Source of the DNA: Piscicola geometra
Taxonomy: Eukaryota; Annelida; Clitellata; Hirudinida; Piscicolidae
Length of the DNA stretch: 64,000 nucleotides
Reading direction: 5' to 3'
Assembly: GCA_943735955.1 (NCBI GenBank)
Contig: OX030956.1
Span: forward strand, 9,942,445 to 10,006,444
Translations under genes and position numbers: made by a program
In this document: positions 12,049 to 24,200 of the stretch, one piece after another
How the letters are laid out: every line of letters begins with the position of its first letter
Numbering within the stretch: the first letter of the stretch is position 1
Notes under the pieces: model-generated
What the model was told of the DNA's origin: nothing
What the model saw: the letters and a program-made list of their open reading frames with translations, nothing else
Databases searched by the model: none

Positions 12049-12228
12049 ATGGACTTTTACAAACCACCTCAAAAACTTCTTTCAAGTGTTTTTAAATTCC
12101 ATTTTGGTAATTCAACATTCACAAAACCACACTCTACCAGCATCGACTTCAACACCCTGGAAAACCACAAAACACCCAGTACGGACGTAGTGAAAGAGTC
12201 TCTCTTCACCTCATTTGAGGATGTAAAG
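12049..12228 (+). CDS. Probable first coding exon of the TRPC gene
   Basis: ATG at 12049 opens 60 codons of exon-like, GC-richer sequence ending in FEDVK before a donor (AAG|gtgaat). It ends in phase 0, as required by the next exon at 25617 ([16 protein letters not shown]), where the family's N-terminal cytosolic segment leads into the first ankyrin repeat. The peptide itself (starting [11 protein letters not shown]) shows no domain. Assignment rests on phase, position, strand and composition, so it is an inference. The alternative is an unrelated ORF. Confidence 0.5.
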
Positions 12229-15200
12229 GTGAATTAAACATATGTTGTGCGCTCATTTTAGTGAAATGCTTTAGGATTTTTATCATCCACCTCTTCCTCA
12301 CCACCACCATCATGACCACCATCATGACCATCATCTTCATCGTCATCATCATCATCATCATCATTATCATCACAATCATCATCATCATCATCATCACCAC
12401 CACCATGCGCAGTCTCCCCATCGTCATCAAGTACATATAACTACATATTTTCAATTAGCTCAGCCATTTATTTGGCCGTTCCGCTAGAATGCAAATCAAA
12501 TTTCACCGCGGCTCTTCACTCACTCAGTATTAATTTAATAATTTCAAAGAAAAAACTCATTTTCCAATTCATGTTTAATTTTTTTAATGTTATATCATGA
12601 ATTGTATTAAATAAATTGGTCATATACTACAGACCAAACCATATAGGCAATTAGCGGCACCCAATTACTGAGGGTGATGCTTGAGAATATGTCCCAAATA
12701 AATATCTATCAAACAACTTATTGTATCAAAATTCTCCAAGTCAAACAAGTGAGATAAATCTGACTAATAAAAATAATATACTATACTAATTTAAATTCAG
12801 TTGGCGTATAATTGGACGTTTCAGTTCACAGAAGTTTTCCGGTAGACCCATTGATGATGGCTTTTAAGTAGAGCTGTTCCACCATTCAAAATTTTAATCA
12901 CCGTTAATTCGAACGATTAGAAATTTTAATCAAAACTTAATCGTGTTTTAAAGCAATGTTTTTAGCATATTTTAAAATGGTATAAGATAATATTTGTTTA
13001 AAAAATGGAATAAAAACTATTTAAATTTTACCAGAATTAATTTATAAAAGTAATCCACTTTTAAATAAATGAATCTATGCGTCTGTCAAGCTGGGAATAA
13101 TACAGACCATAAAAAACTGAAAAAAAGTTTAATATTTATTTGTTTATTATTTATTTAATTATCATTTCAGTTTTCAAATTAATTTACTTAATTAATTATC
13201 ATTTCAATCTGTTTTTAACTTTTCAAAATCAAAGTAACTACTGCATACTAAACAGTCTATACAGACTGAATATAGTGTATAGACACGTGTTCAAAAGATA
13301 AAGGCTGAACAAAGAGAATATAAAAAAATGAAATAATAATTTTGATTATTGGAATCAGTGTTGTTCCAGTTAACTGTAACTGTAACTGAAATGGTAAATT
13401 AACTGAAAAATATGATTCAGTTAACTGTAACTTTAACTGTAACTGTAATTCAATGCATAACTGTAACTGAAATAGAAACTGAAAAACAATAATACTAACT
13501 GAATAGTAACTAAAAAAATATCTACTTAAAAAATGGGAAGCGCTACAAGATAAAAAATTGGCGGATGCACGTTTTTGAGCAATAATATGATTAATTTATA
13601 TTATTCTTCGAGTCCGATTATACAAATTTTTATGAAATGTTTAAGGTTAATAGCGGCAGAAAACAAGAAAATGCCGTATGGGCCTATTTTATTTACGAAG
13701 CTTCATGCAACAAAAGCGAATGTCAGGTTTCAGAAGAGGATGATAATGATAAAGAGAATGTTACAAGGCAACACACTGTAGTTGATAGTTATTTACGTAT
13801 TTACATTTTAAAATATTATTTACCAAGTTATGAGCATAATTTATAAGCCATTTAAATAATTTCAATTAAACAGTCGTAAATACATGCAATTTCTATCATT
13901 TAGGTTCAGAGAGAATGATTTATTTGATAAAAAGAATATAAGAACAATGTAAAAGATCGAATTCGTATAGATCTTCAAACTGGACATCGCGTTGTAATTA
14001 GCATGGATTGCTGGACTAAGAAGGGTCTTACACTTTCATGCCTCGGGATCTCAGCATCCTTTATAATCCATCAATGCGTCGTGCAATTCAGGTTCTGCTA
14101 AATGTTCATTCTGTGTCTCACCCACATACAAGAGAAATTTTAGCACTTAAATTATCGAGTACCCTAGATTATTAGCTTCTTTTGTGCAAGACATTGTTTC
14201 AGCTCCCGCTTCACAAGCGTATGTGGAAAGGGTGTTTTAAGTGTGCGGAGACCTAACTGCAGAGGAAGAAATCGCCTCAGCAAAAATCTGGAATTGAAGA
14301 CATTTATGAAAATGAACAGCATATATTATGAATAATATATTCATATATCTTTTAAATAATTTGACTTTTAAACATTAATTTAGGCTGTATTATAAATAAA
14401 AATTGATTTTTTCTCCATCTTGATTAACTGTAACTAACAAAAATAACTGAAACTGAAATAGTAACTGAAAAATTAAAATTTGCATAACTGTAACTTGAAT
14501 AGTAACTGAAAAATTAAATTTTTCATAACTGTAACTTGAACTTGAACCGAAAAATCCGAACTGGAAAATCACTGATTGGAATGATAATTAATAAGAAAAT
14601 TATTTTAAAAACTGAAAATTTGTTAAAATAAAAATAGTTAACAAATAATTTTTACATCTAAAGAAATACTTTAAGTCTCTATAATAATAATAATTTTAAT
14701 GAGCATTTCAGCTGACATTGTTAATAACTTGAGTAGGTATTCTTACAAAAATTCCAAAAAAAGTATCAAAATCTATTGACGATAAATTTTTAGATTCATA
14801 AATCAAAGCATTCAAATACTTGAAATTTAAAAAAATAAAGATAGGAGTTAAGAAACCAAAATGACAGGTTCGAAAATACATAGAATAAAACTATCCACCT
14901 TTTCTCTTCCATCATTAAAACACTTTTTCCCTAATCATTCTTAAAATAATAATAATGATCATCCTTTTATCACAATCACATTTTTTCCATAGGTATTCAT
15001 AAGTGTTTATGATTTAGTTAGTAAACGTTTTTGAGAAGCGAAACTAGTTTGTTAATGAGGGTGTTAATGTAGTGTGAATGTTTTTATATATTTTGTAATC
15101 TTTGTTATTCACTCTTTGACAGACGCAAGCCATGCTACAAAAAATATACGGCAAAAACAAACAAATAGTGCAAGGCAAAAAAATTAAAATTTAAGAATAA

Positions 15201-18200
15201 AAAACTGTTGAAATATATCATTAATAAAAGTTACTATAACATATTATTGCATAATGATAATGGATTAAAATAAAATAACACGGTAAGAATATGGTGAAGA
15301 AAATAATGAAATAGATAGGGTAATATAAATTTAAACTATAAAATGATCAGAAGTCGTTAGAGAATCCCATCCGTTGTTAAAAAATATCCAGAATATCCGA
15401 ATGTAGGATAAAAAACCTCCTAGAGAAAAAACATATTTATTACGGTTAAACAAGGCACTGGCTACGGGTCCAGCAGTGAAATAAAGAAAAGTGAACGCAT
15501 ATATTTGTATTAAATAATTATTTCCATTAAAAGCTGATTTCTTTAGATCGTTTGATACACTTTGCTTTTTCTTTATTGTAAATTATATTTAAACGCTATG
15601 TTTTATATTTAGCATGACATAAACTTTAAAGTAGGGGGGAAGGCATAATAATTGATTTTAACATTTTAAAACGTCTACTAAGGAAGTGATTGACAATATA
15701 AAAAGTTTGACACAAAAATTAATTTTTTATGTTGAAAATAACCCCCCTCCCACCCGCGATTGAAAAAACACACAAAATGGGAGGTGTTAAAACTTTTATT
15801 CACTAGAAAAACACATTTTTTAAAACTTTTTATTTTTTTTAAATATTTTAATCTTTTTTGGTTGATACCTCAATGTATACATTTTATCAACTTTTTAATT
15901 TTCAGTGAAAATTTGATTCTGATTTCAACAGGCATTCAAGTTGAAGTCTTTTTAGCTTCTTTCGATAAGCCAGTTTTATATATTTTTGCTTTTCTTTGAA
16001 ACTTAGCTTTTTTTCTATTACTTCAATTGAGTTTTGACTGTTTTTTTAATTTACCAGTTGCCTTGAAGCCTCCGAAAGACGGGATCCCGCCATCTCTAGT
16101 TTGCTGGCTCTTTTGTAGGATGATGGATCTATTGACTGCATTCAATTTACTAGTTTTTTCAGTGTATGGTTTACATAACACACTGTCTCTCCATTCCAAG
16201 GTTGTGAACAAAAGTGTTTTCGATTTCAGACAGGGGTGCAACCAGCAAAAAAGACTCACTTTTGAGAGAAAAAACTCAGTGGTTTAAATCAAAATTAGCC
16301 ATTATAAATAATAAATAACTTGACATAGTTTTTTCGTGATAAAAAAAACGGCAAACTAAGTTGCATAGTATAATAAAGTCCTTAATTTTTCAATTTAAAA
16401 AAATGGTAAAAAAAAGTTTGATATGAGATCCTAAAAAGTAAAAAAAATTAAAATATTTCAATTTTAAGTACATTTTGATGTGTTTTTAGAGAACAAATAA
16501 TTGTTCGATCGGTATGGGAAATTTGTTTGACCCTTTCATTTACTGGAAGAATTGCAGTAGTTGTGTTGTTAGCCGATCTTTTCAATAAACTTTGTAAATG
16601 GCATGCAGACTTAGTCGTCCTAAGATGACTTTTAATAAGCCGAAGTTTCGAAAATGCTCTTTCTGCATCTGATGAAGTAACTGGCAGAGTCAGAGCAACA
16701 TCGAGCATTTAATGCAGCTCGAGTGAAGGCTTGTGGCACAAAAGAGCTCTTGCAGTTCGATACATGCATTAGGATCAGACTAATCCGCACGTAAACTTGT
16801 TGATGTAAATTTGAGCTGTCTTTGAACTGTTTCAGCATCCTTTCCATGAAGAAGGCATAGCTCCGAAATCTCCGGAGTCATTATTCTATTCTGCAAAGCA
16901 TCAAGAGCAGCCAAGGCAGGGTTGTCTGATAAGTAACCAGATCGATAATTTCGTAGTATTCTTCTATTTTCAGTTGGGTTGTCTTTGTATTGCTATGCAT
17001 TGATCAAATTGGCATAGCTTGCAATAAAACAGAGTCTGAAAGATTTAATGGTAGACAAAATTTTCTTGTGGGTCTGTCTGAATTTAATTGGAAATAGAAA
17101 ATCAAAGATGGAATCTACTAATAAATATATATAATATAAGAATAAATTATATTTAGTTCAGCGCGGGTTATATCTTAATATCATAAATGATATCTTAATG
17201 ATTTCATGACATTAGACTAAGTGTATTAGACTAGATTAGGCTATAATTAATATTATAATTATTCGAATCTTTTAAATTATTATTTTTTGATTAACTTAAT
17301 ATTTTGAATACTCGTCAATTTTGGAAAATTGTTAATGAAATCGTAATGGTCTAATGGTGCTCGATTTTTCCCCAGAATTTGTCACATGTTAGTGTTATTT
17401 CAGTGAGATCTCTATGTTCTGTGTTGATATATAAAATATTTCATGAGATAAAGGCCTGATGGCTATCCAGAAAAAATATTTGTTTCCTATGGCATATTGA
17501 AAAACCCATTACCTCCCTTCCCAAAAACTCATCGATTTTCTAAAAATTGCGAGACCCTTCGAATTGGCCTGGAGGAGGGGGGGGGGCGCTTGAGCCACTG
17601 ATTTTAGAAGCCTGCTCACTGATTGGATACTCCATTCTTCATCAATGTCCTAGTCTCTCTTTTGCCTATCTAAAACCGTCTTGAGATGAAGCTGCATAAG
17701 TGAAATTAACTTATTGACTTACTCAAAGTGCTCAACTGCTGCCTCTGACACCAAGTGCACATTCAAGAAAGAAAACTTCACCAGAACAACTTGAAATAGG
17801 GAGGTTCCATAACTTCTCTGACTAGACAGGCTTGGCGGTTGTTTATCTGTGGGTTTTGGCTTGAGAACTCAGTGAGATCATTGAAGTGGTGGATAAAAAT
17901 TGTTGTTGCTTTGGAAAAACCCCGAACTTGTTGTCTTTGTAAAAAACAGCCCACTGGATATCATTCTATGCTCAAGTTAGAGAAGAAAATTGGGGTTTCA
18001 TAAAAAGTACCAACTTCCAATATTAAAAATTCGTGAAATAAGCTCATGAATCATATTCCAAGAGGACGTAACGAATTTCAAATTTTTCGATTTTTTGCTT
18101 ACTTATTTTTTATCACTAGCTTCTATTTGCATGTGGCAATGCATCTTCAAACACTTCTTCGTATATATTTTTATTCTCAATAGGGTAAATCATGTGAACC

Positions 18201-21200
18201 AGAAATAATTACACAAGAAACAATTAATGATAATATCTGTTTATTTTTTAAAACTAGTTTTACCAAAGTTGAATATCTACCAGCAATCTTTGCAGATTCC
18301 ATGACAGTCTGTTGTTCTTGTGTTTGAATAGGCTCTCTACATGATTGCATGTATATTTTAAAACTTGATGAACGGTCTGACGAATGAAGATTTCTAACGA
18401 TCTCTTTTAAAACTGGTTGATGGTTGAAATAATAAGCAATATTTTCAAAATGTATGTTTCAATTTTTTGAGTACGCCACCACGGAGAGTATTTTTCCAAC
18501 CATTGATAGGTAACTCATTGTTATTATGTTCTTTGTGAGTATGTACTCAAATAGAAGATTTTAAAATTTTGCTACTAAGTAAATTGTTTCCGAGTTAAAA
18601 TAGAGAAGCAGCTGCCCCCCTTGCTTTCCCCTTCTGGATACGCCCATGAGCCTATATCATATCATCATACAACGTATGGCATTTAACGTAAATGTCAATA
18701 CAATGATTGTTGTTCCAGATGCTAGTAGATGTTATTCAAACATTTAGTCTTAAAAACACCTATAAACATAGGCGCCAATTGTCTAAAATATTGGGAGGGC
18801 CCAGGCCACCTATACAACAAAATACAACGACGAATATGATTAACGTGGCGTTAACGGGGACGAGCTTCAAGACCACCTATGATATAAGAGTCTTATCTCT
18901 TTATATTTTATAAATTAATATTACATCATTTAACAACTTTATAATCAGGATAGTTATTGATGAATAAACTATTTTAATAATTTTTTGGTGAAATAAGTTC
19001 AGTCAATTAGCAATCTTAATCTTAATACTCTTAATCTTAGATAAATCAATTGTGGTTTGTCAAAGTTTCATTTCTAATAAATTAAAAATCAGTTAACATT
19101 TTTGTGAAAATAATATTTTAGATGGATTTTTAAAATGTTTATATATTTTAGTACGTTATCTAGAAGTAGAAGCGGGACCTATTTTCATTACCAGTCCAAA
19201 AAAAAGTTCCCGTTTTGTCTCTTTTCGCTGGTCATCATAACTTTGGTTCTCGAAAATGTTGACATGGTTCCGACACATTCCTGAAACTAAAACTTTTTTC
19301 TCTCCACTCACTCCCGGTCCAAAACTTGATATTCTTGACATTTCTTAGCAAAAAATATGTGAGCGTCTAAATTTGGCAAAAAATCAAAACAAATATAAAT
19401 TTGCAATAATTGTTGAAATAAAATAACTTGAGATAATTGTAATTGTTTTAATGTAATTAAATTAAGTTTCTATGGCTTTTTACACGAGTTAAACCATCAA
19501 AGGTTTTAGCTAACAAAAAATGGCCTTAGGTCTAAAGTAGAGGTCTGCGTCGGAAGGCTTTATCATGCCTTTACCTTAAACAATTTAACGGCTTTTTAAT
19601 ATTTAACGGTCGTTAATTGATTAATGCGTTAATCGAAAGTTAACTTAGATTCTGCGTGTCAGTTAGTGAATACAAAAATAGTTTCAAAAAAGTTTAACTA
19701 CTTTTTTTATAGTTTATTTAACTATTCTCAAAAACAAGTTTTTAACTATTAGTTTAAAAGTTTAGCTATCTTTTTATTGGTTATTTAACTATTTTAAAAC
19801 TAAGTTTCTAACTTTAGTTAAGCTACTATTTTTTAGTTTAAAAATATTTATAATTTTACTACAAATACTTTCAAATATTTATAGTTTAACTACAATTAGT
19901 TGCCCATCAATGCATAATACAAATGATTGAATATAATATAAATGATTAAACACAATATAAATGAATAAATAAAATATAAATTATTATAAACAATACAGAT
20001 TATTTTAAACAATACAAATTATTATAAACAATACAAACTATTATAAACAATACAAATTATTATAAACAATACAAATTATTATAAAAAATACAAATTATTA
20101 TAAACAATACAAATTATTATAAACAATACAAATTATTATAAACAATACAAATTATTAAATACAATACTATTTTTCTCCAAGAGGCTTTTTCTCCGCTCAC
20201 CGGAACATCCTTACGAAACCATCCATGTTTTTCATTTATAATATTTTATATTAAGTTTAGATTTTTAGTATAAACTGTTTTTTAATAAATTTCTTATAAT
20301 TATAATTTTTGTTTTGTGTTCATATAATACATTGGTTTTGGTGTTGTCATATGATTTTAGTACTTTATTGTAGCTGAGTGCACAGTAGCTCATGCAATCG
20401 CTTACATGGCATAAATGATATATCTGTAATATAGAAACTCAATACAAGTGAAGAAAACATAATATTTACATAACATAAAAATGAAGGATGCATAATAATA
20501 GTATCAAAAGTAGGGCATATAGCGATTGAATAGACGTACAATAAAAAGATGAGCGGCATTGAAGGTAATGAAAAAGAAGTGCGTATGTTATCGATCAAAA
20601 AATCAATGGCGATCAATGGTTCTCTCTCTAGGATTTTGGAATGAAGAGGGCATCATGACAGCTGGAAACGGAATCAAATGAAAGCAATAAGTGAGTTGGA
20701 AAAAAATTAATAGTTTCAATAGATTTGAAAAAAGATAGGAAAGGTATAAAATGTAAAAGAAAAGGCAAGTTCATATGGACGGATCAGCATGACAATGAAG
20801 AGTTTCTAGCATATGTTTAGACGGTCATTCCAATCGGCATCAAAGGCAATTGAAGGAGCATGGAAGAAAAAGACTTGAGATTAATCGCTTCGAAAGTTTT
20901 TATTAATGAGGCAATGGGGATGGCCGGAAAAAACAAGAAGCCAGTGATGAATGGACGAAGAAAAGTTAATGAAAAATGTGAAAATTAATGTAAAAGATGT
21001 CATTTTTCCACATGTAGGTCCAAGTTTGAATGATTAATAATACCTTTATGTGTTTGCGTGCTTTTATCTTGAAAAGCGGTCTTATGAAAGTGCCTTATTG
21101 AACCAGTTTGTTTTCATAGCCTACTTACCTACAAGTACCTTTTTCCAGTGACTATTAACTGACTGAAAAGTTTTCAGTACATTATTTGAAAGACAAAAAT

Positions 21201-24200
21201 ATTTAGGAAAAACCTCAACTCATCTTATTGTGATGTAAAATATTTAAAAAACGGATTTTATTAGCGTGGTTTAACCATGAAAATGCTGGAAAATAGTGTA
21301 AATGAGACTTCAAGGTATCCCTTTCTTAGTAATTAAGTAAAGAAAATGCTGATGAAGGATTAGAACCGGGAATTTGATAATAGCCAATGCCTCATGAGTA
21401 ACTGCTTTTGCAATAAAGGCTTTGTAAAAACAATTCATTTTTTCTCATGTTCATTGATTGAGTTTTCCTAATTAACTGGATATAATAAGCAATGATTAAT
21501 AAAACTTGTTTTTTTCAAAAGTTGAATGTTATTGATTGATGTGATAACCGCTAATGCTTGCTTTTTCCTGGAATTATTTTATCTGTTCGAGAGAAGTGTG
21601 AAAAGTAGATTTATTAGCTCAAAGAAATTATAAAAAAAAGAGCCTATATTAGGGTTCGGAAAGTTGATACGAAATTGACGCGTTATATAGTTAATTATTT
21701 AACGATATTTAAAAAAATTAACACAATTGAATTTTTTCAAGATTTCTTATATAAAAAACTCTTAATAACTAATGAAAATCTCTAGATAATAAAATTGAGT
21801 ATCATTAAATTCAATTGCTCTAAGAAATGATATTGAATATTTTTTAATAAAAACTTATGCTATTCTTCAATCTACCACAACCAAAGAAGAAAATGTTTCA
21901 AATTGTGAGATAACAGCGTATAAAAAAGAACCACGTGGAAGGAACACCAAATTACTTATCCATTGTTAGCAAGGAAATATTAAGCAACTTTTGGTTTCTT
22001 GCGGATAGACGAAAATCATCATTTCACTTGACTTTTTGGGTCATATGCATCAGAGCTCTACCCAGACTGCGTCATTTAGTCGTGCCGCGGAAAAAGTGGT
22101 ATTTTGACTTCTTATCTGCGCTCGCTTGATGATTAGGATGGATGTAAGAGTAAAATCGAGAAAAGTTGTAGTAGTAAAAAAAAGATTTTTTAAATTGTTC
22201 ATTTTAAGCAATTTTTATGAATTTGAGCGAAAATATATTAGAAAACATAGTATAAATTTTCTTACAAACTAAGAAAAAGAAAAATCAAATCAAGCTAATA
22301 GGCGTCATAAAAAAAGAAAGAAATTAGAAGCAGAAGAAGGAAGAAGATGGCAAAGATAAGAGCAGCGACACTTGTCATTTGCATTTTCAAGATGCATACA
22401 ACATTCCTTTGTTTGCTCGAACCTTTTCTCCCATCATCATCAACATCATCATCATCATATCATCATTATCATTATCATCATCATCATCATCATCATCATC
22501 ATTGTCACTACTCCTTAAAAACCAATTTTGCATAATCATCATCAAATGAATCAAATGGATTGATGGTTTGATCGTTGTGATCGTTTTCTTTGGTTTTTTT
22601 CAAACAGAGAAATCGTGTTTAGTCCAGTTTCAATGAAAGATACATAAATAAATAATTTTATCATGACAAAATTATATTACTTTGAAATAATAATAATAAT
22701 TTAAAAAATGTTAATTAAACCATCAAAAAACATGTTACACATGACTTTATGCAAATGAGTTGGGTGATTTTGACATTTATTTAACTCTTTTGCAACTCTT
22801 TTCATTTTTCTGTTTTTTTATTAAAATTATATTTTTATTATTGTGGTTTTCGGTTGACAATGGTTTCCAGGAAGCAATTTCAATAGAGGAATCTGTGTAC
22901 GGGTTGTTACAAAGTGAACTAAATTGATTACTAAAGAGATATGAAAAGGAACATTTGAGAATAATTTAATTCTAAATATAGCTGTTTCCATAGGTGCCGA
23001 CTTGTCAAAAATATTGGGGGACCCAGGCCACCTATACAATACAATACAATACAATACAATACAATACAATACAATACAATACAATACAATACAATACAAT
23101 ACAATACAATACAATACAATACAATACAATACAATACAATACAATACAATACAATACAATACAATACAATACAATACAATACAATACAATACAATACAAT
23201 ACAATACAATACAATACAATACAATACAATACAATACAATACAATACAATACAATACAATACAATACAATACAATACAATACAATACAATACAATACAAT
23301 ACAATTCAATACAATACAATACAATACAATACAATACAATACAATACAATACAATACAATACAATACAATACAATAAAATACAATACAATACAATACAAT
23401 ACAATACAATACAATACAATGATGAATATTATTAACGTGGCGTTAACCCGGGCGAACTTCAAAGACCACCTATGATATAAGAGTCTTAACTCTTTATATT
23501 TTATAAATTAATATTACATCATTTAACAACTTTATAATTATAGATAAATATACTATTTGAATAATTTTTGATGAGGTTAGTTCAGACAATAAGCTATGAA
23601 TTCATTCATTTTAATACTCTCAAACTTAGAAAAATAAATTTTAGTTTGTCAATGTTTCATTTATAATCAATTAAAAGTAAGTTGAAATTTTTGTGAAAAT
23701 GATATTTTAAATGGATTGTGAAAATGATATTTTAAATGGATTGTGAAAATGATATTTTAAATGGATTGTTAAAATGATATTTTAAATGGAATGTTAAAAT
23801 GATATTTTAAATTGATTGTTAAAATGATATTTTAAATGGATTGTTAAAATGATATTTTAAATGGATTGTTAAAATGATATTTTAAATGGATTGTTAAAAT
23901 GATATTTTAAATGGATTGTTAAAATGATATTTTAAATGGATTGTTAAAATGATATTTTAAATGGATTGTTAAAATGATATTTTAAATGGATTGTTAAAAT
24001 GATATTTTAAATGGATTGTTAAAATGATATATTAAATATAGTTTAGGGAGCAAGACCACCGCAGGTCTTTTGACCTCTAATATGAAAATTAGTATGGAAA
24101 TTTCATAAAATATTTGTAAATTATATTAAAATATTTAAAAAAAGTAATTGAAATATGCCAACATCAAAAAATTAAATTTAAATAAAAATATTGGAGTGGG

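Noticed and set aside
20365..20616. Minus-strand hydrophobic ORF of 83 residues
   Set aside because: No start context, splice structure, domain or neighbour supports it; such ORFs are expected in AT-rich DNA.
22827..23475. ORFs encoding repeated YNTIQ or YCIVL
   Set aside because: Pure consequence of a pentanucleotide repeat that keeps all frames open; no codon or protein evidence.
23691..24037. Regular 25-bp repeats considered as a CRISPR-like array
   Set aside because: Units are directly adjacent with no variable spacers, and the locus is in a eukaryotic transposon.
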